Below, piece by piece: positions 17,808 through 25,477 of a stretch of 64,000 bases of DNA. Each line of letters begins with the position of its first letter. The first letter of the stretch is position 1. The DNA is from Candidatus Salinicoccus stercoripullorum (GTDB lineage Bacteria; Bacillota; Bacilli; Staphylococcales; Salinicoccaceae). A program made the translations under genes and the position numbers. The DNA is taken from NCBI GenBank assembly GCA_019113295.1, contig DXHR01000003.1, positions 1 to 64,000 of the forward strand, given 5' to 3'. The notes under the pieces were generated by a model. The model was not told the DNA's origin, ran no database searches, and was given only the letters and a program-made list of their open reading frames with translations.

Positions 17808-19067
17808 CTACCGGACATCTTCAAAGTCACTGAGGGGAACGATGTATACATAGCTGTCCTGGCTGCCGACGAACATCGTGTCATTTGCAATCACCGGTCC
17901 CGCCGGAGCGAGTGTACCGCCGAGCTGTTTTTCCTTCACTTTCCTCCCGGTTTCGATATCAATTCCTGAAACATAACCTTCGGTATTTGCAAAGTAGACA
18001 ATACCATCCTTGGCTGCAGGAGGCGCTTTTGCAGCTGCGTCTGCCAGCTCCCATAACTTCTCGCCGCTTTTGAGGTCGTACGCGTAGTACTTTTCGGTCT
18101 TTGGACTGGCGACGAATACTTTGCCGTCATGGATCATGGGTGCACCGGACTTGTTGTTCCTGACGGTTTTCCCGGGCCCCCAGTTATCCTGCCATGAAAT
18201 TTTTCCGGTATCTGTATCCATGGCATATATTTCATGTTCTGACTCCCCGTCATCGTTAATCACAATCGCGGTTGTGACTGCAATACCTTCATCGACGGCA
18301 GCTGGAACATCATCGAGACCCCTTTCTATATCCGTCAAGTCGGTCTCCCATTTGATCTCATCGGTTTCAAGGTCATAAGCGTGAAATGTATAAGGTTTTG
18401 GTGCACCGCTGCCGAAGTACAGCGTTCCTTTGTATATGTTGGGTGATGACATGCTGACCACAGACCCGAGATAATGCTTATGGATAAGTTTACCTTCCCC
18501 AAGCGTCAGTTTATACAAATGTCTGTCCCCGGTCGTAATGTACAGATGGTCTCCGTATATGGCAGGGGTAGGCATGACTTCGCCGTCGGTCTCATAGTTC
18601 CATATCTCCTCTCCGGTTTCTGCATCGAGTGCCATGACCCCGCTTGCACCTGTCCCTCTGGTGCCGTCCGCTTTGAAGTGTCTGTTGCCGTATCCGACAT
18701 AGACTTTCCCCTCATGGTAGATGGCTTCGGAGTGGATCCAGTTCGGTGCATGCTCCTCCCATATTTTCCTGCCATCTGCGAGATCGAATGCCGTGATTTC
18801 ACCGGAATCATGGTTCCCGATGAAGACTTTGCCGTCTGCTACGACAGGTGTTGCACGCACTTCCTCTTTCGTTTCAAGACGCATATATTCAAGGGGATCA
18901 TGTCCGGAATCGATCACTGCATTGCTATCTGGACTGTAACGGTACTGTTTCCATGAGTCTGCACCGAAAGACTCGATATCAGCGACGTCTGAATTGTCCG
19001 CACAGCCTGCCAGAGACAGGGTCATCATAAGAGAAAGGCATATGTAAAGTGTTGATCTTCTATTCAT
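17808..19067 (-). CDS. PQQ-like beta-propeller repeat lipoprotein
   Basis: 419 residues from the ATG ending at 19067, which has GGAGGA 6 nt upstream and begins a classical lipoprotein signal (hydrophobic core, lipobox LAGC at about 19-22). The remainder is a chain of PQQ-type WD-like blades: ATPVVADGKVFIGNHDSGEI, YVGYGNRHF, TPAIYGDHLYITTGDRHLYK, FVASPKTEKYYAYDLKSGEK, VYFANTEGYVSGIDIETG. It is anchored outside the membrane. No catalytic dehydrogenase residues were recognised, so a binding or scaffold role is likely. Single gene. Confidence 0.85.
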   Translation of the reverse strand: MNRRSTLYICLSLMMTLSLAGCADNSDVADIESFGADSWKQYRYSPDSNAVIDSGHDPLEYMRLETKEEVRATPVVADGKVFIGNHDSGEITAFDLADGRKIWEEHAPNWIHSEAIYHEGKVYVGYGNRHFKADGTRGTGASGVMALDAETGEEIWNYETDGEVMPTPAIYGDHLYITTGDRHLYKLTLGEGKLIHKHYLGSVVSMSSPNIYKGTLYFGSGAPKPYTFHAYDLETDEIKWETDLTDIERGLDDVPAAVDEGIAVTTAIVINDDGESEHEIYAMDTDTGKISWQDNWGPGKTVRNNKSGAPMIHDGKVFVASPKTEKYYAYDLKSGEKLWELADAAAKAPPAAKDGIVYFANTEGYVSGIDIETGRKVKEKQLGGTLAPAGPVIANDTMFVGSQDSYVYIVPLSDFEDVR

Positions 19068-19201
19068 GAGGTTCCTCCAAGTGAGTTTTAAAAATACTTT
19101 ACCAAATTTACACTTCAATCGCAATTTTACGTTTATCCCCTGTTCTGGTAGTATATAACCTATAAAATAAAGTAAACATAACAGGGGAGTTCATATCAAT
19201 C

Positions 19202-20635
19202 ATGGTACAAAATAATACCGCTTTTAAACGTGAAGAGCTCGAGACGACCATGTCAAAACGTTTCATTTGGGCGATTGCCTATGGTTCAAGCATCGGCTGG
19301 GGCGCATTCATCCTGCCGGGCGACTGGCTGATTTCGTCGGGGACACTCGGATCCACTCTGGGCATAACGATCGGCGGTCTGCTCATGCTGATCATCGCTG
19401 TGGCCTACGGTGCACTGACGAGCAAGTTTCCGGTTTCAGGAGGGGAGTTCGCTTTCAGTTACGTCGGATTCGGGCGCAATATCAGCTTCATCGCCTCATG
19501 GTTCCTGGCACTCGGCTACATATGCGTCGTTGCACTCAACGCCAGTGCGTTCAGTCTGCTGTTTAAGTTCATCCTCCCTGATTTTCTTGAGATCGGCTAC
19601 CTGTACACCATTGCAGGGTGGGACGTCTATATAATGGAAGTCCTTCTCACTTCACTGGTGCTGGTCGCTTTTGCCTATATCAGCATCAAGGGCAGCGGCC
19701 TGTCCGGGAATATCCAGTTCATCTTCTGCATATTCATGGCGGCAGTCGTCACGACTCTGTTCGTAAGATCCTTCTTTGTGGGGGAATTCTCATTCGGGAA
19801 TGCGCAGCCTTTATTCAACAATGAGAGCGGCATATGGACATCGATCATCCTGATTGTTGCGATTGCGCCCTGGATGTATGTCGGCTTCGACAATATCCCC
19901 CAGGCGGCGGAGGAATTCAAATTCAGCGCAGACAAGACGTTCAGGCTGATCGTTTTCGGCATACTGGCATCAATCATCACATACGTTCTGATGATTCTTG
20001 TCACATCATGGATCTATCCCGACCAGGAACAGATCGGCGGTGCCCTGTGGGTGACGGGGTCCGTCGTACAGACCTCCATGGGAGGGCTCGGCATGGCGCT
20101 GCTCGCACTTGCCATATCATTCGGTATCTTTACAGGACTCAACGGATTCTTCATGTCCTCATCGAGACTCCTGTTCGCGCTCGGCCGTGCGCATTTCATA
20201 CCGTCAGTGTTCGCGAGACTGCACCATAAGAATAAAACACCGTACATCGCAGTGCTTTTTGTAATGCTCGTGTGCCTTGCTGCACCGTGGCTCGGACGGA
20301 CGGCGCTCAGCTGGATTGTCGATATGTCATCGACGGGTGTATCGGTTGCATTCCTTGTGACCAGCTTCGTTGCAGTAAAATTCTTCAGCAGCAGGGAGAA
20401 CTTCAACCTGCTATATGTCGTCTTCGGATGGCTCGGTGCAATCATATCCCTCGTATTCCTTGTGCTTCTGCTGTATCCGAATTCACCGGCATCGCTCACA
20501 GCACCATCCTACATTGCGCTCGGTGCCTGGGTTGCACTCGGTGCGCTGTTCTTCATAATCCAGTATAAAAAGCTCAACTCGATGAAAAAAGAAGAGCTGG
20601 ATTATCTGATATTGAATGAGAAAAATGATAAGTAA
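19202..20635 (+). CDS. APC-family amino-acid permease
   Basis: 477 residues, about 12 membrane spans. The N-terminal SIGWGAFILPGDW is the APC helix-1 substrate-binding motif (GxGxF type), and GGEFAFSYVGFGRN plus APWMYVGFDNIPQAAEEF match the YhdG/YfnA-like cluster. It probably imports an amino acid or amine; substrate unknown. The best ribosome-binding site (GGGGAG) stands 12 nt upstream of the ATG, slightly far. Single gene with a strong terminator. Confidence 0.88.
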   Translation: MVQNNTAFKREELETTMSKRFIWAIAYGSSIGWGAFILPGDWLISSGTLGSTLGITIGGLLMLIIAVAYGALTSKFPVSGGEFAFSYVGFGRNISFIASWFLALGYICVVALNASAFSLLFKFILPDFLEIGYLYTIAGWDVYIMEVLLTSLVLVAFAYISIKGSGLSGNIQFIFCIFMAAVVTTLFVRSFFVGEFSFGNAQPLFNNESGIWTSIILIVAIAPWMYVGFDNIPQAAEEFKFSADKTFRLIVFGILASIITYVLMILVTSWIYPDQEQIGGALWVTGSVVQTSMGGLGMALLALAISFGIFTGLNGFFMSSSRLLFALGRAHFIPSVFARLHHKNKTPYIAVLFVMLVCLAAPWLGRTALSWIVDMSSTGVSVAFLVTSFVAVKFFSSRENFNLLYVVFGWLGAIISLVFLVLLLYPNSPASLTAPSYIALGAWVALGALFFIIQYKKLNSMKKEELDYLILNEKNDK

Positions 20636-20643
20636 ACCTGTTT

Positions 20644-20681
20644 TCAGCATTCGGAAATATATATCCGAATGCTGTTTTTTT
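20644..20681 (+). terminator. Terminator of the APC permease gene
   Basis: CAGCATTCGGA / TCCGAATGCTG with an 8-nt loop followed by TTTTTTT. A second weaker hairpin (ATCATCC / GGATGAT followed by TCTTTTT) stands at 20688-20715. Confidence 0.92.
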
Positions 20682-20795
20682 GGATGCAGATCATCCCGGA
20701 TCCAGGATGATTCTTTTTCTGATATTACAATCATGCTACAATGAAAAATGATGTTACGATAACCGGACAATTTTTCAAATCAGGGAGACGACAAA

Positions 20796-21512
20796 GTGAA
20801 AGCTAAATTTTTGATATTTGCATCCGTCTTTTTATGCAGCTGCAGCCAGGATGGGAATCAGAATGTGAAGCAGGGGGACTTTCAGGCAGATCCGCCCAGG
20901 CTTATCACGATGAATGATTACAGTTTGCCGATGGATACTTCCGGCAGCCGGGAAATGGCATCCGACAGAGAATACCCGGAATCGGCCAGAGCCGGGGTGG
21001 GCGGAAAGCATGCCGGCACACCGATGGATGCATCAGACGATGCTGAGGCGGCCAGTATGGAGGAACTGTCAATATCAGTGGAAGACATCCAGTCGGATAT
21101 TACAGGAATATGGGACAGTACGTTCATCCCGATGTATCAGCAGTACAATTCAGAGCGTATCAGCAGGGGCAGGGTGGCACGGGAGCTCGAAACCCTTCAT
21201 GTAGAGTATGAAGAACTGGAGCAGCGGGTGCATAATATAAAGATTGAAGATACATTCTCCGCAGAGCATAAGGAAGAGATGGAAGAAATGAAATCAGACC
21301 TGTCACTTGCAATCTCGAACAGGACACTCGCGCTGATAGAATTCAAGCTGATGAATGCCTCAGAAGATGCACAGATGCACTCAGAACTCCTCGACATCCA
21401 TACAGAAAACAGCCTCAAATACATGAGCAGCGCAGAAATACACATGAAAACACTGGAAGAGCTGCCTGCAGAAGATGATCCCGTTTCTGAAAAAGTGCGC
21501 AGCTACAATTGA
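20796..21512 (+). CDS. Putative lipoprotein with helical, coiled-coil C-terminus (hypothetical)
   Basis: 238 residues, starting at GTG with CAGGGAG upstream. The signal has a short hydrophobic core and lipobox FLCSC (Cys at about 16). Residues 25-100 are low-complexity and acidic, and residues 100-238 are strongly helical (RVARELETLHVEYEELEQRV, EEMEEMKSDLSLAISNR). The general build recalls the YkyA-like lipoprotein at 58909, but I cannot show homology. It precedes the structured element at 21521-21690. Confidence 0.7.
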   Translation: MKAKFLIFASVFLCSCSQDGNQNVKQGDFQADPPRLITMNDYSLPMDTSGSREMASDREYPESARAGVGGKHAGTPMDASDDAEAASMEELSISVEDIQSDITGIWDSTFIPMYQQYNSERISRGRVARELETLHVEYEELEQRVHNIKIEDTFSAEHKEEMEEMKSDLSLAISNRTLALIEFKLMNASEDAQMHSELLDIHTENSLKYMSSAEIHMKTLEELPAEDDPVSEKVRSYN

Positions 21513-21520
21513 ATGATGAA

Positions 21521-21687
21521 GGGGCTGGGACAGAGCCCTCGGAAGATAGTATATTTCATGACCCGCAGATAAAATCCGTACGTCAGACTCCCGGGGGGAA
21601 TAGCATATGCGTAAGACAACAGGCTTACGCGATGCCCCGGGAATGGCGTACGGATTATTTTTTTTGAAGTATTTATGTCCCGATCCC
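21521..21687 (+). ncRNA. Multi-stem structured element, putative ncRNA or extended terminator
   Basis: Four nested stems can be drawn. The outer one pairs GGGGCTGGGACA (21521-21532) with TGTCCCGATCCC (21676-21687), with one mismatch. Then come AATCCGTACG (573-582) with CGTACGGATT (647-656), TCCCGGGG (589-596) with CCCCGGGA (635-642), and GCGTAAG (609-615) with CTTACGC (624-630), in window coordinates 21xxx. A run of nine T follows the second stem at about 21657-21665. The 'ctgggaca...tgtcccag' frame recalls intergenic elements common in staphylococci. Confidence 0.5.
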
Positions 21688-21700
21688 TGTTCATATTAAA

Positions 21701-21727
21701 TCCCCGGTCTCTGTTGAGACCGGGGAT
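21701..21727 (-). terminator. Terminator of the small hydrophilic-protein gene
   Basis: The perfect 10-bp stem CCCCGGTCTC / GAGACCGGGG around TGTT is followed on the minus strand by ATTTAATAT. Confidence 0.7.
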
Positions 21728-21753
21728 GGGGTAGTGTAATCATTTAATGAATA

Positions 21754-21972
21754 TTATTTGTCTTCGTCGTTTCCGCCGCCACCGAATTTATCCATGGCGC
21801 TGTCGCCTTTCTCTTTTGCGCTGTTCCATTTTTCGTTGTCGCCAAGGTGTTCATCACCCTGTTCTTTGGCTGTGTCCCAGCCCTGTTGTACGTCTTCTTT
21901 GCTTGTGTTGTCTTTGAGATCGTTTACCTTATCTTTTGCCTTGTCAAATAATCCTTTTTTGTCTTCTGCCAT
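21754..21972 (-). CDS. Small hydrophilic stress-type protein (hypothetical)
   Basis: 72 residues, almost half Lys, Asp, Glu and Gly, no hydrophobic core (MAEDKKGLFDKAKDKVNDLK... ending in GGGGNDEDK). It resembles CsbD/YtxH-like general-stress or LEA-type proteins in composition, but no motif is decisive. AAAGGAGATG stands upstream. It is one of a group of very small hydrophilic genes at 21.7-22.6 kb on this strand. Confidence 0.7.
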   Translation of the reverse strand: MAEDKKGLFDKAKDKVNDLKDNTSKEDVQQGWDTAKEQGDEHLGDNEKWNSAKEKGDSAMDKFGGGGNDEDK

Positions 21973-22092
21973 GATAAAACATCTCCTTTAATGTGTGATA
22001 TTTGCCCTTACCCTATCCATACAAGCCTTTAAACATGATATGCGAACTTTTATAATTTTTTTTGCGATTCAAGGTGCAGTGACGGAAGCTGG

Positions 22093-22161
22093 TTATTTAT
22101 ACTGTTTGAACTGGTTGTCGCCTTTTTCCTGCCGGTCTTTACTTTCTTCAGCCATATTCAT
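22093..22161 (-). CDS. Very short hydrophilic ORF (22 residues)
   Basis: ATG at 22161 with GGAG 6 nt upstream encodes MNMAEESKDRQEKGDNQFKQ plus two residues. The MAEE.. beginning copies that of the CsbD-like gene just upstream, so it may be a truncated duplicate or a true micro-protein. Too short to judge by coding statistics. Confidence 0.35.
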   Translation of the reverse strand: MNMAEESKDRQEKGDNQFKQYK

Positions 22162-22182
22162 GAACACTCCTCAAAGCTTTGG

Positions 22183-22362
22183 TCATTTATCGTTGAACAT
22201 GTCTTTTCCTTTTTCCTTGATGTCTTTGGCAGCATCTTTAACTTTGCCTTCTGTTTCCTGGCGCTTTCCTTCATTTTTGGTCTTTTCATCATTCAGCGCA
22301 TCACCGGCTGCCTTTTTTGCCTTGCCGATGAATTCATCTTTCTTTCCGTTTTCTTCAGCCAT
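22183..22362 (-). CDS. CsbD-like small stress protein
   Basis: 59 residues: starts MAEENGKKDEFIGKAKKAAG and continues with DALNDEKTKNEGKRQETEGK. The order GKAKxxxG...DE...EGKxxxxxGKxKD is that of CsbD family proteins, which are SigB-dependent general-stress proteins of unknown mechanism in Bacillus and staphylococci. AAGGG precedes the ATG closely, with AGGTG further back. Same strand as its small neighbours, probably co-transcribed. Confidence 0.75.
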   Translation of the reverse strand: MAEENGKKDEFIGKAKKAAGDALNDEKTKNEGKRQETEGKVKDAAKDIKEKGKDMFNDK

Positions 22363-22399
22363 TTCCCTTCACCTCTTTTTCCGAAACCGCCATCTGCTC

Positions 22400-22591
22400 C
22401 TATCTGTTGCCTGAATCATGCCGGTTGTCGTGGAACACGCTTTTGTCGGTCTCTTCATTATAGTAGTATTCCTTGCCGAGTTTGTTGTAGTCATCGATGC
22501 GGTCCTGTTCCTTATCTTCATACTGGTACTCTTTCGGCAGGTCTTCCTGCCGCTTGGCGGAACGTTCGTCTTTCCTGTCTTTTGCTGTCAT
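22400..22591 (-). CDS. Small charged protein (hypothetical)
   Basis: 63 residues from the ATG ending at 22591, 9 nt after AAGGGG. Highly charged and tyrosine-rich (EYQYEDKEQDRIDDYNKLGK, then EYYYNEETDK). No family recognised. An upstream in-frame start at 22630 lacks a ribosome-binding site. Likely first gene of the small-protein group running to 21754. Confidence 0.6.
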   Translation of the reverse strand: MTAKDRKDERSAKRQEDLPKEYQYEDKEQDRIDDYNKLGKEYYYNEETDKSVFHDNRHDSGNR

Positions 22592-22686
22592 ATCGACCAG
22601 CCCCTTATATAGATAAATTACCCGGCTCATCCTGCATGAAACATGGGGCGGCGGGGTAGAGTCCTGTAAAGACGAGGTGGTATCAT

Positions 22687-23142
22687 ATGTATTTCATCAA
22701 TGGAAAGTTTAACAGTACATTCAGGGATTACGACCTGTATAGGAAGCTCGGGATCATCAGCGTAAGCGGAAAGAACAATATACATGACATAATGGAAATC
22801 TCAAAAGGGGATGTCATCGCACTTTATTCCACGAGATATGGCTATCTTGGCGTTGGCAGGGCACGGGCGTCTGCGGTGCCGATTGGAACGGTTGAAATGC
22901 ACCAGGGCGGTCTCATGATCGACCGTGAGGAATATCCGTTCAGGGAGATCATGTGGATTAATCCGCATTTTGGCAGTGAGGAATATGTACTTAGGGTGGA
23001 ATGGCTGGCGCTGGTGCCGGAACTTGGTGACGGACTGCTCGATGACGGCCTCTTTGTCGGCGGCAAACCGATTGAAAGGATTGAGGACGAACGGACCAGG
23101 AACTGGCTCATAGAAACATTCAAACTGGATGTGGAAGCATGA
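22687..23142 (+). CDS. Conserved-looking hypothetical protein, possible PUA/EVE-like fold
   Basis: 151 residues, soluble, no signal peptide. The block ISKGDVIALYSTRYGYLGVGRA looks like the beta-strand core of PUA/EVE-type nucleic-acid-binding barrels, where 'GD.v..Y......GvG.a' recurs; this is a resemblance only. ATG with GAGGTGG upstream. Convergent with the 79-residue gene at 23164. Confidence 0.6.
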   Translation: MYFINGKFNSTFRDYDLYRKLGIISVSGKNNIHDIMEISKGDVIALYSTRYGYLGVGRARASAVPIGTVEMHQGGLMIDREEYPFREIMWINPHFGSEEYVLRVEWLALVPELGDGLLDDGLFVGGKPIERIEDERTRNWLIETFKLDVEA

Positions 23143-23163
23143 AAAAAGACCCTCACGGGCCTT

Positions 23164-23403
23164 TTATGAAGCTTTCTGCGACAGCAGCCTGTCACCTTCG
23201 GCGGTGAGTTCGATGTTGCTGTAGTAGAAATCGTATGTGAACGGTGTGAGTACGATCAGACCTTTTTGTTCCATCATCTTCATGTGGAAGTCGACGGTCC
23301 TGATATCGTACTCGGGCATGCTTGTATTGGGATATTCAAACACATCGTGTTTGACGTTATTCAGGATCTTATATTCAAGCTCCTCATCATATGAAAATTG
23401 CAT
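23164..23403 (-). CDS. Small protein, probable winged-helix fold (hypothetical)
   Basis: 79 residues. DEELEYKILNNVKH...YDIRTVDFHMKMMEQKGLIVL...IELTAEGDRLLS has the helix-helix-wing and 'LT..G..LL' ending of small winged-helix proteins such as YjcQ. No partner gene is apparent. AGGAGTGG stands upstream of the ATG. Confidence 0.6.
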   Translation of the reverse strand: MQFSYDEELEYKILNNVKHDVFEYPNTSMPEYDIRTVDFHMKMMEQKGLIVLTPFTYDFYYSNIELTAEGDRLLSQKAS

Positions 23404-23568
23404 ATTACCACTCCTGACATATAATTATAAGAACGCATGTTCGTTTTGTCAAACTGCCATATATGATTTTTTCATACAAAATGACTGCAGATATGTTTAA
23501 AAGTGAACGATGCGTGGAAGATATATTGTGTAGAAAGAATAAAGACATTTCTAAAGGAGAGATGTATT

Positions 23569-24081
23569 GTGGCGAAAAAAGTAGCAGTAATCATGACAGA
23601 CATGGTTGAAGATGTAGAATATACAAATCCTGTGGAGGCGCTGGAAGCCGAAGGGCATGAAGTCGAGGTCATCTCCACCGAAGCCGGGGAAATCGAAGGC
23701 AAGCAGGGCGGCAAGTTCAAAGTTGACAAATCGATTGCCGACGTGAATGCAGATGATTATGATGCAATTCTGATTCCGGGCGGATTTTCACCGGATCTGC
23801 TGCGCAGTGATGAACAGGGACGTTTCGGGAAGTTTGCGGCACACTTCCTGCAGAACGACAAACCGACGTTTGCAATCTGCCACGGTCCTCAAGTGCTGAT
23901 TGACACCGATCTTCTGACAGACCGTAACATGACGTCATTCCTTTCAGTAAGGAAGGATCTTGAAAACGCAGGTGCCAAAGTGCAGGATGCATCAGTCGTC
24001 GTATGCAGCAATATTGTAACGAGCCGTTCCCCTGACGACCTGCCGGACTTCAACGCTGAAATCAAAAATCAGCTTGCCTGA
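23569..24081 (+). CDS. PfpI/DJ-1 superfamily protein (type 1 glutamine amidotransferase-like)
   Basis: 170 residues from the GTG at 23569, with AAAGGAGA about 8 nt upstream; an in-frame ATG at 23503 adds an unrelated 22-residue leader. The nucleophile elbow is AICHGPQ (Cys104, His105) with E17 in VEDVEYTNP as the conserved glutamate. Such YraA/YfkM-type proteins act as general-stress deglycases or proteases; the activity is debated. Single gene with a strong terminator. Confidence 0.88.
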   Translation: MAKKVAVIMTDMVEDVEYTNPVEALEAEGHEVEVISTEAGEIEGKQGGKFKVDKSIADVNADDYDAILIPGGFSPDLLRSDEQGRFGKFAAHFLQNDKPTFAICHGPQVLIDTDLLTDRNMTSFLSVRKDLENAGAKVQDASVVVCSNIVTSRSPDDLPDFNAEIKNQLA

Positions 24082-24096
24082 AATTGAGTGAGCGAC

Positions 24097-24136
24097 AGAA
24101 GCCGCAGCGGAATTTCCGCTGCGGCTTCTTTTTGTA
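24097..24136 (+). terminator. Terminator of the PfpI gene
   Basis: The 16-bp perfect inverted repeat AGAAGCCGCAGCGGAA / TTCCGCTGCGGCTTCT is followed by TTTTTG. Its 3' end touches the stop codon of the convergent gene. Confidence 0.9.
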
Positions 24137-24874
24137 TCATTCCACTGTGATCGTCCGTGCCTTGGCATGGGAATCGCCGAAGTGGTCGAACACTGCATAG
24201 GCGATTGTGTATTCTCCCGGCTGGTCTGTGTTGACCTCGCCTGAAATGTACAGTTTGTTTGTGATATCACTGCCATCCACATCGATGATCTGGACATCCT
24301 CTTTCGGATCGAATTCTTCCCCTTGCTGGACGGTGATATCATCGAGGCCGAGGAAAGTGATTTTCGAGGAAGATTCCGAATCGGATGCATCCCCGGAGTC
24401 TTCATCTGAGAGCTGCTCTTCTGTCGGCGGCACCATCGGCACCGCATCACTCCCTGCACCTGACACCTGTATCTGGCGGGTATATTCGTACCAGTTGCCG
24501 CTTGAGTTTTCCACCCTGTAGGATACGGTATAATTTCCAGCTTTGTCAGTATTCACATTGTTGTCAGTCACCTCGATGTTATCGGTGATGTTGCCGTCGG
24601 AACTGTCGACGGCATAGACGCCGGCCAGTGGATCGAAGTCATCCCCGACCTGTACGTTTATGGTCTCCGTTCCTTTGAGGGCGGGAACGCTGCCACTGTG
24701 GGATTCAACTTCCTCTTCCATCGTCGGCCCGTCATAATCCGCATATTGTGAATCCGAACTGCTGTCGGATTCACTGATTTCTTCTGTATCTACGCTTTTA
24801 TCAATGAAATCACCCGTAATCGGTGCTGCGGGAAGCAGCCCCGCCATGATTTTCAGCATCGTTTTTGAATTCAT
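24137..24874 (-). CDS. Secreted acidic protein with two bacterial Ig-like (DUF5011-type) domains
   Basis: 245 residues from the ATG ending at 24874, with GGGGTGA just upstream inside the nsrR stop region. A weak signal segment (MLKIMAGLLPAAP) leads into an Asp/Ser/Glu linker. Two Ig-like repeats follow: TINVQVGDDFDPLAGVYAVD... and ITVQQGEEFDPKEDVQIID..., each ending with the NTDKAGNYTVSYRV / NTDQPGEYTIAYAV motif. Such domains occur on surface proteins. It overlaps or abuts nsrR, so it may be co-transcribed with it. Confidence 0.75.
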   Translation of the reverse strand: MNSKTMLKIMAGLLPAAPITGDFIDKSVDTEEISESDSSSDSQYADYDGPTMEEEVESHSGSVPALKGTETINVQVGDDFDPLAGVYAVDSSDGNITDNIEVTDNNVNTDKAGNYTVSYRVENSSGNWYEYTRQIQVSGAGSDAVPMVPPTEEQLSDEDSGDASDSESSSKITFLGLDDITVQQGEEFDPKEDVQIIDVDGSDITNKLYISGEVNTDQPGEYTIAYAVFDHFGDSHAKARTITVE

Positions 24875-24879
24875 CTTCG

Positions 24880-25296
24880 TCACCCCGGAATTCCGCTTGG
24901 AAGTATATCCTCCAATGTATAGTTATCGAGCACTTCAAGATAGGCTTTCAATGCGTCACCCAGTACGAACCTCAGGCTGCATACCGGTGTCAGCACGCAC
25001 TGGTTGTTTTGGGCATTGAAGCATTCCGCCATATGGAAGTTGTCTTCCGTACTGCGGACGACTTCTCCTATGTTCAAATCCTCTGGCCTATAGTTTAGCA
25101 TAATCCCGCCGCCCCGGCCACGCACAGTTCTGACGTATCCAAGCTTCGAAAGGTGATGGACGACTTTGGTCAGATGGTTCTTCGATATATTATAAAAGTT
25201 TGCAATTTCATCAATCTGGACTTTCTCTTCTGTTTCCCTCATCCCGAGGTACATGAGTACGCGGAGGGAGTAGTCGGTGTACAAAGTAAGCTTCAT
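24880..25296 (-). CDS. nsrR: Rrf2-family nitric-oxide-sensing repressor NsrR
   Basis: 138 residues from the ATG ending at 25296. With this start the cluster-binding cysteines fall at 92, 100 and 106, the same numbers as in Bacillus subtilis NsrR. An ATG two codons upstream is closer to GGAGGAG. The N-terminus MKLTLYTDYSLRVLMYLG and winged helix (NISKNHLTKVVHHLSKLGYV) are NsrR-like. The protein binds a [4Fe-4S] cluster and represses NO-detoxifying genes; here hmp is divergently transcribed. A TATAAT (25323-25318 minus) lies just upstream. Confidence 0.9.
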   Translation of the reverse strand: MKLTLYTDYSLRVLMYLGMRETEEKVQIDEIANFYNISKNHLTKVVHHLSKLGYVRTVRGRGGGIMLNYRPEDLNIGEVVRSTEDNFHMAECFNAQNNQCVLTPVCSLRFVLGDALKAYLEVLDNYTLEDILPSGIPG

Positions 25297-25370
25297 CCTC
25301 ATCAACTCCTCCAGGAGATTATACACGGAATTGTCATTTAAATAAAACATCCGACCTTATGAAAGCGATT

Positions 25371-25433
25371 TTGTGAACAATATGTGAAAATAATAACAAA
25401 AGACTTGAAAAAACAAGGCTACACCTTTAAACT
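25371..25433 (+). promoter_or_regulatory. hmp promoter region
   Basis: -35 TTGAAA (25405-25410), 17-bp spacer, -10 TAAACT (25428-25433). Upstream at 25371-25377 is TTGTGAA, a Rex-type half-site, followed by a second TGTGAA in direct orientation. Confidence 0.6.
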
Positions 25434-25437
25434 AAAG

Positions 25438-25455
25438 ATGTATCAAAAATATATG
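25438..25455. promoter_or_regulatory. NsrR-like operator
   Basis: ATGTATCAAAAATATATG overlaps the expected start point of hmp and closely follows the AT-rich NsrR consensus (ATRTATYTTAAATATAT-like). A weaker resemblance stands near 25333-25352 by the nsrR promoter, compatible with autoregulation. Confidence 0.65.
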
Positions 25456-25477
25456 TTTAATAAAGGGGCTTGAACAC

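Noticed and set aside
22842-23195. 117-codon minus-strand frame opposite the 151-residue protein
   Set aside because: Serine-rich antisense shadow, overlaps both real neighbours, no start signal.
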